Part shown: piece after piece, positions 7,278 through 15,157 of the stretch
Numbering within the stretch: position 1 is the stretch's first letter
Layout: every line of letters starts with the position of its first letter
Source: Acidobacteriota bacterium
Lineage (GTDB): Bacteria; Acidobacteriota; Terriglobia; Bryobacterales; Bryobacteraceae
DNA: 62,026 nucleotides
Assembly: GCA_016213775.1 (NCBI GenBank)
Contig: JACQZR010000215.1
Coordinates: forward strand, 1-62,026
Direction of reading: 5' to 3'
Notes under the pieces: model-generated
The model's database searches: none
Seen by the model: only the letters and a program-made list of their open reading frames with translations
What the model was told of the DNA's origin: nothing
Translations under genes and position numbers: made by a program

Positions 7278-8708
7278 ATGGATGCCATGATTTTCGCGTC
7301 ATTTCTTGTAGCCGTTTTCGTTGCGATTCCGCAATCGGCGCGGGCTGCGGACTGGATGCAATTTCGCGGTCCGCAGGGCTTGGGGTTGGCGGCCAATACA
7401 ACGCTTCCTGAGAAGTTCTCACCGGCGGAATCCGTGGTGTGGAAAGTTTCCGCCGGACCCGGGAAATCATCGCCGGTTGTCGTAGCAGATCGAGTGTGCA
7501 TGACTGCCGCGGAAGAGCGGGAACTGGTGACGTTTTGTCTGGATCGGGGGAACGGCAAACTGCTTTGGAAGCGCGGTCTGGCGCAGACGCGGGCCGAATC
7601 GCGGCACAAACTGAATCATGCGGCGTCGCCGACGCCGGTGAGCGACGGGAAGAACCTGTATGTGTTCTTCAGTGACTATGGGTTGCTGTCGTACACGTTG
7701 AATGGGAAGGAACGGTGGCGAATGCCGCTTGGTCCGTTCTCCAATTTGCATGGGATGGGGGCTTCGCCGGTGTTAGCGGGGGAGAGGCTGATTCTGGCGT
7801 GCGATCAGGATACGAACGCGTTTCTGCTGGCGGTGGAGAAAGACACGGGGAAGACGTTATGGAAAGCAGACCGATCGGACTTCACGCACGCCTTCTCGAC
7901 TCCGGCGATTTATCAGCCTGCAAACGGGCCTGGCGAGGTCCTCGTGCCGGGGGCGTATCAGATGGTCGGGTATTCGCTGGAGACGGGCGAGCGGTTGTGG
8001 TGGATGAGAGGGTTGACCTGGCAGCCGAAGTCGCCGCCGATTGTTGTGGGCGATGTGTTGTACTTCAACGGGTGGGCGCCGGGAGGGGATGCGGGTCAGC
8101 AGGCGGACTTGCCGCCGTTTGCGGATGTGCTAAAGCGGGCGGATGCGAATCGGGATGGAAAGCTGGCCCCGGAGGAGATCCCCGCGGATCTGAAACATTC
8201 CGGGAGTTGGGGAGCGATTGATCTGGATCACGATGGATATATGAACGGCCGGGAGTGGGGGTTCTACCGGGCGCGGCGGGCGGCGCGAAACTCGCTGATG
8301 GCGGTGAAGCTTGGGGGGCGGGGCGACGTGACGGGGAGTCACCTCTTGTGGCGGCACGATAAGTCGCTTCCGGATGTACCGGCGCCGCTGCATCACGACG
8401 GCACGCTGTTTCTGGTGCGCACCGGGGGAATCTTCACGACTGTGAACGCGAAAACGGGCGAGGTGTTCAAGCAGGGCCGGCTGACAGGTGCTCTGGAGGG
8501 GTACTACTCGTCACCGGTGCTGGTGGGGGACCGGGTGGTGGTGGCGAGCGAGAACGGAAAGGTGGTGGTGCTGAAGGCTGCGGCGCAGTGGGAGGTGGTG
8601 GGGATTCACGATTTTGGCGAGGACATTTATGCGACGCCGGCTGTGGTGGACGGGGGGATGTATTTGCGGACGGCGGGGGCGGTGTATCGGATTGGGGCGG
8701 GGAAGTAG
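7278..8708 (+). CDS. Exported PQQ-like beta-propeller protein with an EF-hand pair
   Basis: About 476 residues. A signal peptide (MIFASFLVAVFVAIPQSARA, cleaved near ARA-ADW) precedes WMQFRGPQGLG, a frequent start of exported PQQ-like propellers. Repeats such as ASPTPVSDGKNLYVFF, GASPVLAGERLIL, TPAIYQ and SSPVLVGDRVVVAS mark the blades. Between blades lie two canonical calcium loops, DANRDGKLAPEE (about 289-300) and DLDHDGYMNGRE (about 315-326). The family includes BamB-like and alcohol-dehydrogenase-like proteins, but no catalytic or PQQ-binding signature was identified, so a function is not assigned. The open frame begins at 7227, but the ATG at 7278 (or 7287) fits the signal peptide. Confidence 0.85.
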   Translation: MDAMIFASFLVAVFVAIPQSARAADWMQFRGPQGLGLAANTTLPEKFSPAESVVWKVSAGPGKSSPVVVADRVCMTAAEERELVTFCLDRGNGKLLWKRGLAQTRAESRHKLNHAASPTPVSDGKNLYVFFSDYGLLSYTLNGKERWRMPLGPFSNLHGMGASPVLAGERLILACDQDTNAFLLAVEKDTGKTLWKADRSDFTHAFSTPAIYQPANGPGEVLVPGAYQMVGYSLETGERLWWMRGLTWQPKSPPIVVGDVLYFNGWAPGGDAGQQADLPPFADVLKRADANRDGKLAPEEIPADLKHSGSWGAIDLDHDGYMNGREWGFYRARRAARNSLMAVKLGGRGDVTGSHLLWRHDKSLPDVPAPLHHDGTLFLVRTGGIFTTVNAKTGEVFKQGRLTGALEGYYSSPVLVGDRVVVASENGKVVVLKAAAQWEVVGIHDFGEDIYATPAVVDGGMYLRTAGAVYRIGAGK

Positions 8709-8807
8709 GGTTGGTGCGGAGCCAGCCCCAAAAGCGCATAGGATCGGCGCCGCTAATTCTCCGGAGCGGTTCCGCCGATATAGGTCTGAGCGATTAAGAT
8801 ATTCGCA

Positions 8808-9356
8808 ATGGCTTCGATTCCACTGGTCGTTCTCGGATTGCTTGCGCTGCTGGTTGTCGTAGCGGCCGTCTACGATGTGCGTTCCAGGAGAATTCCCAAC
8901 TGGCTCGTTCTCTTGGGCGCCCTCTTGGGGATGGCCCTAAATGCCGTGCTGTACGAACAGGCAGGGCTGAAGTTGTCTGCCCTGGGCATCGGTATGGCCT
9001 TGCTGGTGTACGTGCCGCTGTTTGCGATCCGTGGGATGGGTGCAGGAGACGTCAAGTTGATGGCTGCGGTCGGATCCATCGTGGGACCGGTGAACTGGCT
9101 GTTCATCTTTGTGCTGACTGCCATCTGCGGAGGCATACTGGCCGTCGTTCTGCTGGTTGTGAAAGGGCGGCTGCTTCGCGCGATCCGCAACGCCGGATTC
9201 ATCCTGTGGGAATTGTTCCGGCTGCGCGCCCCTTACCGGCGAAACGAACAACTTGACGTAAGCCATCCAGAGGCGGTCTCGTTGCCGCATGCCGTGAGCA
9301 TCGCCATTGGGAGTCTCGTCTTCGCCGCCATTCTGCGCGTTCGAGGAGCTTCATGA
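8808..9356 (+). CDS. cpaA: Prepilin peptidase, A24 family (TadV/CpaA-type)
   Basis: The 182-residue polytopic membrane protein carries the two catalytic aspartates of type IV prepilin peptidases: YDVRSRRIPN near residue 23 and GMGAGDVKLMAAVG (GxGD) near residue 80. It lacks the long N-terminal methylase domain of PilD, matching the short Tad-type enzymes. It should cleave the leader of the two Flp pilins and the TadE-like pseudopilins encoded on the opposite strand of this locus. Its stop overlaps the start of the next gene by four bases (ATGA). Confidence 0.93.
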   Translation: MASIPLVVLGLLALLVVVAAVYDVRSRRIPNWLVLLGALLGMALNAVLYEQAGLKLSALGIGMALLVYVPLFAIRGMGAGDVKLMAAVGSIVGPVNWLFIFVLTAICGGILAVVLLVVKGRLLRAIRNAGFILWELFRLRAPYRRNEQLDVSHPEAVSLPHAVSIAIGSLVFAAILRVRGAS

Positions 9357-9706
9357 CCGGAACAAATCAGCAGATGACATTCACCGTGCCGTTGCGGACG
9401 GAACGAGGACGGTTTGTGCCAGTAGTGGAGGTGTTTCTCTATCTCCAGGTACTCGACGTCCTGACGACGATGGTGGGACTCCGTATGGGGCTTGGGGAAG
9501 CGAGTCCCTTCATCCGGTGGCTGATGGACCTGGGCCCATTCCCGGGGTTGATGGCGAGCAAAGTCATCGCCGCCGTGCTGTGTGGTTTTTGTGTCTGGCA
9601 GCGGCGGCATCATATCATCAGATTGATCAACTACTGGTATGCCGCACTCGTGGTTTGGAATCTTTGTTTGATTCTCACGGTGCTCTCGCGGATGCGGGCG
9701 GCTTAG
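9353..9706 (+). CDS. Small DUF5658-like membrane protein
   Basis: The 117 residues contain three or four hydrophobic segments. The pattern FLYLQVLDVLTTMVGLRMG, EASPFIRWLM, GLMASK and a final INYWYAALVVWNLCLI resembles the DUF5658 family, whose function is unknown. It overlaps the prepilin peptidase by ATGA and precedes the AAA+ gene by 39 bases, so the three probably form one transcript serving the pilus locus. No catalytic residues are recognised. Confidence 0.75.
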   Translation: MTGTNQQMTFTVPLRTERGRFVPVVEVFLYLQVLDVLTTMVGLRMGLGEASPFIRWLMDLGPFPGLMASKVIAAVLCGFCVWQRRHHIIRLINYWYAALVVWNLCLILTVLSRMRAA

Positions 9707-9745
9707 TCCAGCCCGCGGCGCCAGAGTGCGGCGAAAGGAGCGGGT

Positions 9746-11017
9746 TTGCCAGCAACACCACAAGCGGGATCGACCGGCGGACGGTTCTGGCCGGCCATGC
9801 CGGCCGCTCAAGAGGATCTCGACATCCCCGCGGCGCTGGTGACGGACCTCGTATTACGGCGACTCCAAGTGGACGGATCAGGCAGCCTGAGCGGGTTGCG
9901 CCGGGAGCTCAAACTCTCCGTGCAGATTGTCGAGGGTGTATGCCGCCATCTGATGCAGCAGCGCCTCGCCGAAAACCGCGGCATGGCCGGCGCCGATTAC
10001 GTGTTCGGGCTCACCACTGCCGGACGCCAGCTTGCCATGGATCGCATGCAAGCCTGTCACTACGCGGGTCCGGCGCCGGTTTCTCTGCGATCCTACGAGA
10101 CCGCGGTACGCTCCCAGCGTCCGCGCGTCCGGTTGAATCGCCAGAAGCTGGCGGCTTCATTCGCGGACCTGGTACTAACCAGCAGGTTTCTCGACTTTTT
10201 AGGGCCCGCGCTTCAGGCCCAGAAATCGATTTTCCTCTACGGCCCGACGGGCAACGGCAAGACGAGTGTTGCGGAACGGATGGCGCGCATCTATGACGAT
10301 CGGGTGCTGGTTCCTTACGCGGTGGAGGTGGACGGGCAGATCGTTTGCGTCCACGATCCCGTGGTCCATCAGAACGACGGATTCGAACCGGAGACTCTCG
10401 ACCCGCGCTGGGTTCTTTGCAGCAGGCCCCTGGTGGTGACGGGCGGCGAACTCACCACCCAGCAGCTCGATTTGCAGATGGACGCAGTCTCCAAGATCTA
10501 CGCGGCACCCGTGCAGATGAAAACCAACAACGGTGTGCTGGTGATCGACGATTTCGGACGCCAGGCCATGTCGCCCCAGAACTTGCTGAACCGCTGGATC
10601 TGTCCGCTCGACCGGCGCGTTGATTATCTCTCGCTCAGCTATGGTCTCAAGTTCGCCATTCCCTTTGAGGTGCTGGTCGTCTTCTCAACAAACCTGGAGG
10701 TCCGGAGCCTGGCGGATGATGCGTTCCTGAGAAGGCTGCCCCATAAGATCTATGTCGGCCCGCCGAGCGAGGAGCAGTTCCGCGAGATCTTCCGCCGTGT
10801 GGCCCAGGAGCGCGGGTTGACATTCGATCAGGAGATCCCGGAGAGGTTGGCCGAACTGTGCCGCAGCCGGGGTGGACCCACAAGCCTCAATGCCTGCCTG
10901 TCACGGGACATATGCGAAATCCTCATGAACATTCAGGACTACGAAGAGCGAGCGTACGCATTGTCGCAATCAGACCTGGAGCGAGCTGTGGAATTGTATT
11001 TTCCAGCGGAGAAATGA
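9746..11017 (+). CDS. AAA+ ATPase with N-terminal winged-helix-like region
   Basis: The 423 residues comprise a helical, probably winged-helix N-terminus (about 25-105, LRRELKLSVQIVEGVCRHLMQQ) and an AAA+ module with Walker A GPTGNGKTS (166-174), Walker B GVLVIDDFG, sensor-1 VVFSTNLE and a probable arginine finger in FLRRLPHKI. It starts at TTG 9746, which is unusual, but AAAGGAG lies five bases upstream and there is no better start. Proteins of this layout are seen near Tad loci in acidobacteria-like genomes, but I know of no defined function. It ends three bases from the convergent DUF362 gene. Confidence 0.8.
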   Translation: MPATPQAGSTGGRFWPAMPAAQEDLDIPAALVTDLVLRRLQVDGSGSLSGLRRELKLSVQIVEGVCRHLMQQRLAENRGMAGADYVFGLTTAGRQLAMDRMQACHYAGPAPVSLRSYETAVRSQRPRVRLNRQKLAASFADLVLTSRFLDFLGPALQAQKSIFLYGPTGNGKTSVAERMARIYDDRVLVPYAVEVDGQIVCVHDPVVHQNDGFEPETLDPRWVLCSRPLVVTGGELTTQQLDLQMDAVSKIYAAPVQMKTNNGVLVIDDFGRQAMSPQNLLNRWICPLDRRVDYLSLSYGLKFAIPFEVLVVFSTNLEVRSLADDAFLRRLPHKIYVGPPSEEQFREIFRRVAQERGLTFDQEIPERLAELCRSRGGPTSLNACLSRDICEILMNIQDYEERAYALSQSDLERAVELYFPAEK

Positions 11018-11020
11018 GCA

Positions 11021-11983
11021 TCAGGCAGTCAGCCGGATCTTTTGAAATTGCGGTATCAACGTAAACGGAGTCTGAACACTGGAAATTGTCTCAGCGATCT
11101 GCTTTACCCCGCCGGGTAACGTCTGGCCGGCGGTTTGAGACACGACCAGGTATCCTATGCGCTGGGGATCGATACCCATAACCCGGCAACAGGTTGAGTC
11201 CACCGCCACCGGGTCGGAACCCGCTATAACGACACCGGCATTTTTCGGAGATCCCTGAATCGGTCCATTGCCATCCATTCCAACAATGCCATCGACAATG
11301 GCGAACCTGCGTGGAAAGAGGCGGTTGATGTCCACGATAGACTGCTCGATGCCCGCCCAGTGAAGTATATTCTTCGGCCATCCGTAAACCGAGCCCGGGA
11401 CCAGACCGAAGAGGTTCTTCATAGAGAGCGTCGCGCCCACCCAGTGATGCGTCTTCATCTTGGGAAGGGAAACCAGCAGGTCGCAATCCAGCACCGTCTG
11501 CGGCAGATAGAGGGATTCGAGCCGCGAGATCGGGTTGGACAGCTTCACCTCGCGGACTTCATCCAGGTTGAGATCCACAAAGGAGTCGTGAAGCTTGGGG
11601 AATACCTCCCGGTACCCGGCGGCCTCTGCCAGGTCGTATGTAATCCGGCGATGGCCTGGTCCTTCAGCGATGACCACCGAGGCGGCACCTGAGGCGCGAA
11701 AAGCTTCCGCGACCGCATGAACGAAAAACGGATGAGTATTGATCGCGGTCTGCTGGTCGAACTCGACCAGATTCGGTTTCAGCACCACCCGCTTCCCTCG
11801 AACATTGACATTGTGAGCCGCCACAATCCGCCGCATCAGGCCGTAGAGTCCATCGTCGTAGCGCAACGCGCGATGGATGGAAACCGCGGGTGCATCCGCA
11901 GCGGTTTGACGGGAAGCGTCTTGCCTGCAGGCGCTGAGCCCGAGGGTACTCAAACCAGCAATGGCGTCACGGCGTGTTTGCAT
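11021..11983 (-). CDS. DUF362-family exported protein
   Basis: The 320 residues begin MQTRRDAIAGLSTLGLSAC, a twin-arginine-like signal with a possible lipobox cysteine. The body shows the DUF362 pattern: VVLKPNLVEF, INTHPFFVHAV, VVIAEGPGH, LVSLPKMKTHHWVGATLSMKNLFG, VDGIVGMDGNGP and VIAGSDPVAVD. The family is widespread but has no settled biochemical role; no ferredoxin-type cysteine clusters are present here. It begins nine bases after the terpene-cyclase-like gene, so the two form an operon at the end of the Tad cluster. Confidence 0.85.
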   Translation of the reverse strand: MQTRRDAIAGLSTLGLSACRQDASRQTAADAPAVSIHRALRYDDGLYGLMRRIVAAHNVNVRGKRVVLKPNLVEFDQQTAINTHPFFVHAVAEAFRASGAASVVIAEGPGHRRITYDLAEAAGYREVFPKLHDSFVDLNLDEVREVKLSNPISRLESLYLPQTVLDCDLLVSLPKMKTHHWVGATLSMKNLFGLVPGSVYGWPKNILHWAGIEQSIVDINRLFPRRFAIVDGIVGMDGNGPIQGSPKNAGVVIAGSDPVAVDSTCCRVMGIDPQRIGYLVVSQTAGQTLPGGVKQIAETISSVQTPFTLIPQFQKIRLTA

Positions 11984-11992
11984 ACGATGTCC

Positions 11993-12865
11993 TCAGAAGG
12001 CCGGTCCCGCGGCGGTGCGCGCAAGCCGGGCAAGTAAGTCCATGGCCGCGTCGGGCACAGTGTGATAGCGCGGGGAAGCGGCGTCGGGCCACTCGTCGTT
12101 TCGATTGTGGGCCGAAAGTCCCAGCGACAGCCAGGCGCCGGCATGGACCGAATCGCAATGCCTGCTCAGTTCGGCCGCACGCGCCAGGGCGCGGTCAATG
12201 GCGCCGGATCGCTCCCCCTTCAATGCGAAGAGGGCCATGCCCGTGGTCTCGGGGTAGGATGCCGAGTCGTAACCAAGCGCGCGGCTGGCTCCATAATTCC
12301 AGCCACCGTCCCGGCACTGGCGGGATAAAAGAAACCGGCGCCCCTCTTGGATGCGCTCCTGCAATAACGGGTCCGGCGCGCGACGATGGACGTGGGTGAG
12401 TGCGGCAATAGTCCAGGCCGTTGGAGCAACCCACGCTGTAGAACCGGGCAGCCACGGCCATCCGCGCAGGGAATTATCCGCTTCCCACTTTTCTCCCAGC
12501 AGCCACAATCGCAGCCTCACCAGCAGCGTCGATTCCACTCCAGTCCGGCTGAGCAGCCATTGCACAGAAGGAGCGCCAACGCCGATCTCTCCGGCCATCG
12601 AGTCCGCCAACACGCTGAGGGCAGTCACCCAACAGCTTTGGCGCACCGCCGGAGAGGGCGATAAGCCGCCATCCGGCCGCGCTTGCCTGCGCAGCCAGTT
12701 CACGCCGCGGCGGGCTTGGGGCGAGTCACGATCGAGCGCACGCAAGGCCAGCGCCGCCAAGCCGGTTGGTTCGCTCCAGGAGGGTTTTCCCGCCTGAAAC
12801 CCCCACCCTCCATCGGCGTTCTGCGACCGTATCAATTCTAGCCCCAGTGCTTCCATCGACGGCAT
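11993..12865 (-). CDS. Prenyltransferase/squalene-oxidase repeat protein
   Basis: The 290 residues contain alpha/alpha-barrel repeats of the terpene cyclase/prenyltransferase type: QNADGGWGF, RPDGGLSP, CRDGGWNYG and intervening LAALALRAL-like helices. The catalytic DxDD of squalene-hopene cyclases is not seen and the length is about half of that family, so a binding or scaffold role is as likely as catalysis. It lies upstream of and close to the DUF362 gene, and downstream of tadC and the 34-residue peptide. Whether it shares the Tad transcript depends on the hairpin at 13162-13207. Confidence 0.75.
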   Translation of the reverse strand: MPSMEALGLELIRSQNADGGWGFQAGKPSWSEPTGLAALALRALDRDSPQARRGVNWLRRQARPDGGLSPSPAVRQSCWVTALSVLADSMAGEIGVGAPSVQWLLSRTGVESTLLVRLRLWLLGEKWEADNSLRGWPWLPGSTAWVAPTAWTIAALTHVHRRAPDPLLQERIQEGRRFLLSRQCRDGGWNYGASRALGYDSASYPETTGMALFALKGERSGAIDRALARAAELSRHCDSVHAGAWLSLGLSAHNRNDEWPDAASPRYHTVPDAAMDLLARLARTAAGPAF

Positions 12866-13007
12866 GCGTTACCCCATGAATCGGGGTCCTCCAATCTCTC
12901 CCGACGATACGCGGCTCGATAGCATGCAGATTCCTGCTGAGCCGCGCGCGTCAGAAGCTGTAAAGTAATCGAATTTCGGACCGCTCCCTCGCGGTCGCGG
13001 CTCCGAT

Positions 13008-13112
13008 CTAGCGGAAATCCTTGCTCTTCCGGCCACGGCGCCGCATCAGAAACAACACCAGCACTACACCCGCCGCGATCCACAGCATAGCAGTAAGCGT
13101 CGTATTATCCAT
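13008..13112 (-). CDS. 34-residue single-pass membrane peptide
   Basis: This short frame starts at ATG 13112 with AAGGAG six bases upstream and ends in TAG at 13008. It encodes a brief polar N-terminus (MDNTTLTAM), a continuous hydrophobic helix (LWIAAGVVLVLFLM) and a strongly basic tail (RRRGRKSKDFR), so it should insert with the tail in the cytoplasm. It follows a strong hairpin after tadC. No homologue is recognised. The perfect ribosome-binding site and clean membrane-anchor layout argue that it is translated. Confidence 0.6.
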   Translation of the reverse strand: MDNTTLTAMLWIAAGVVLVLFLMRRRGRKSKDFR

Positions 13113-13161
13113 GAGTCTCTCCTTTCATTAGCATTCTTCTAAGGAAAACGCGCAAAACGGA

Positions 13162-13207
13162 GTGCGGCGCGAGCCTGTTTCTGACTCCTTGACTGTGCGC
13201 GCCGCAC
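13162..13207 (-). terminator. Hairpin terminator or attenuator after tadC
   Basis: On the minus strand GTGCGGCGCG (13207-13198) pairs perfectly with CGCGCCGCAC (13171-13162). The outer GCAAA and TTTTGC can extend the stem, and the following transcript is rich in U (CCGTTTTGCGCGTTTTCC). It starts 15 bases after the tadC stop. It probably ends or thins the Tad transcript before the small-peptide, terpene-cyclase-like and DUF362 genes. Confidence 0.65.
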
Positions 13208-13222
13208 CCTTTGCGCTTCTAA

Positions 13223-14155
13223 CTAGACGCGGAATTGCCGCATCATCGGGAACAAATACTTAAATACCTGCAACAAACCCGGCCCGGCCACCACTACCAG
13301 CATCGAAGGCAGGATGCAGAAGAAGATGGGGAACACCAGTTTCACGCCAACTTTATTGGCCCGTTCCTCCGCCTCCTGACGGCGGCGGATTCTTAGAAAA
13401 TCGGAATGCGTTCGGAGCGATTCGGCCATACTCGTACCAAACCGGTCCGTTTGCACGAGTATGGAGACGAGCTTTCGTAACTCCGCCTCGCGCGTGCGGT
13501 CGGCGAGGTTCCGCAACGCCTCCGCGCGCCGTTTGCCCGCCTGCATTTCGAGCGTCATGAGCCCGAATTCCTCGCAGAGTTCGGGATGGGCCTGCTGAAG
13601 CTCTTTGGCGACATTGACAATCGCCTGATCCAATCCAAGTCCTGCCTCGACGCAAACAACCAGTAAGTCCAGCGCGTCGGGCAGTGAGAGCTTGATCTCC
13701 TCCTGCCGCCGTCCCACAAGGTGCTCCAGAATGAGGCCGGGCAGGAAAAAGCCGGCTCCCGCGGCGGCGATGACCAATAGAGTCTGGAGTGTGGGAATTG
13801 GGGTAATGCTGCTCTTCAGCACGAATACGATCACCGGGAGCAGGACCGTAACAATCACCTGAATTCCATAGTAAGTGTAGAGGGCGGCGTCCTCACGGAA
13901 TCCCGCGGCGATCAACAGGCGCCGGGTCACCGTGGCGTCGCCCGGAGAAATCGGCACTTTCTCGCCGATGATCCGGAAGATCCGGACCATGCCGCCGGCT
14001 TGTGACTGGCCGCTTCCATCCAGACTCCCCACCGGATGCGCAACCACGCCCAGTTGCTCGTAGTATCGTCCGGGGCGGGCGTAGTAGTGGTAACCGAAAA
14101 ACGCGATGGCAACCGCCAGCAGCGCAAACATCAACAGAGCTATGAGTAACGCCAT
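13223..14155 (-). CDS. tadC: TadC, Flp pilus inner-membrane platform protein
   Basis: The 310 residues have an N-terminal membrane helix and a type II secretion F (T2SSF) domain: LPDALDLLVVCVEAGLGLDQAI, followed by MTLEMQAGKRRAEALRNLADRT, LVSILVQTDRFGTSMAESLR and the terminal pair of membrane segments (VFPIFFCILPSMLVVVAGPG). With TadB it forms the platform on which the TadA ATPase acts. It lies 12 bases after tadB, in one transcript. Confidence 0.93.
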   Translation of the reverse strand: MALLIALLMFALLAVAIAFFGYHYYARPGRYYEQLGVVAHPVGSLDGSGQSQAGGMVRIFRIIGEKVPISPGDATVTRRLLIAAGFREDAALYTYYGIQVIVTVLLPVIVFVLKSSITPIPTLQTLLVIAAAGAGFFLPGLILEHLVGRRQEEIKLSLPDALDLLVVCVEAGLGLDQAIVNVAKELQQAHPELCEEFGLMTLEMQAGKRRAEALRNLADRTREAELRKLVSILVQTDRFGTSMAESLRTHSDFLRIRRRQEAEERANKVGVKLVFPIFFCILPSMLVVVAGPGLLQVFKYLFPMMRQFRV

Positions 14156-14167
14156 GACGTCTTCCCC

Positions 14168-15145
14168 TTAAACCTTGATGTCAATAATCCGGCGCATAAA
14201 GAAATAACCAAGGAACTGTCCGGCGATGGCGCCGACAATCAGATACCTGCCGTCCGGATCGCGGGCCATGCTCTCCAGGTAAGTGGGTGCCACCAACGTC
14301 AACGCCAGCGTTGTCGCCAATGGCAGAATGGTGAGGACGAGGGCCGTAATGCGTCCATGCGCGCTCACCGCTCGAACCTGCCCCTTCAACCGGAAGCGCT
14401 CGCGGATTACATAGGACAGCTTCGTGAGAATCTCGGCGAGATTGCCGCCCGTATCCCGCTGCATGAGGACTGCGGCAACAAAGAATTTCACGTCGAGAAT
14501 GGGTACCCTGGTGGTCAGGTTTCGCAGTGCCGTTTCCATCGGAGCGCCCAGATTCTGTTCATGGAATACGCGCCGGAATTGCATCCCCAGTGGGTCGAGC
14601 GACTCTTCGGCAAGCATTTCGATGCTCACCGAAAAGGCGTGGCCCGCGCGCATCGACCGTGCCAGAAAATCCAACCCTTCCGGGAACTGCTCTTCGAACT
14701 TGGCGAGGCGTTTCTGCCGTACAACCCAGAGATAGAGAAGCGGCGCCATCCCCAAGCCCAGGGCAAAGGCGAGCATCGCGAACTGCCTGAAGACTGGCAC
14801 GTGAATAAACGATGCCAGAAACAAACCTGCTACCGCCCCGAGAAACATCATCACCGGCACCCGCAGCGGAGACCAATCCAGGCCTGCCTGCTCGATGAGC
14901 GCGCTCAGTTGTCTGACCACGGGTGTGTTTTTAAGCCTCGCCTGCAAGCTTTCCAGCGAGCGGCCTTCGGACTCCTTCAAAATCACGGTATCGCCTGACT
15001 CGGTCTGGGAGGAGACGGCGCGGAACATTCCGGTCACCTTGCCGCGACGTTGCGTCTCAAGGTACTTCAATCCCACGCTGACCCCCAGCAGGGTTGCCGC
15101 GAACAAGACAAGCCAGAGCAATGTGACGACGACGATGAGTGACAT
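14168..15145 (-). CDS. tadB: TadB, Flp pilus inner-membrane platform protein
   Basis: The 325 residues have an N-terminal membrane anchor, a central helix pair (VPVMMFLGAVAGLFLASF...) and a T2SSF domain: FPEGLDFLARSMRAGHAFSVSIEMLAEE, MQRDTGGNLAEILTKLSYVIRERF and two final membrane helices. This is the standard TadB layout, partner of TadC. It starts 12 bases after tadA. No departure from the family is visible. Confidence 0.93.
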   Translation of the reverse strand: MSLIVVVTLLWLVLFAATLLGVSVGLKYLETQRRGKVTGMFRAVSSQTESGDTVILKESEGRSLESLQARLKNTPVVRQLSALIEQAGLDWSPLRVPVMMFLGAVAGLFLASFIHVPVFRQFAMLAFALGLGMAPLLYLWVVRQKRLAKFEEQFPEGLDFLARSMRAGHAFSVSIEMLAEESLDPLGMQFRRVFHEQNLGAPMETALRNLTTRVPILDVKFFVAAVLMQRDTGGNLAEILTKLSYVIRERFRLKGQVRAVSAHGRITALVLTILPLATTLALTLVAPTYLESMARDPDGRYLIVGAIAGQFLGYFFMRRIIDIKV

Positions 15146-15157
15146 ACCGTTTTTGCC

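Noticed and set aside
12838-13083. 81-residue minus-strand open frame
   Set aside because: Overlaps the better-supported 34-residue peptide in another frame and has no signal or domain.
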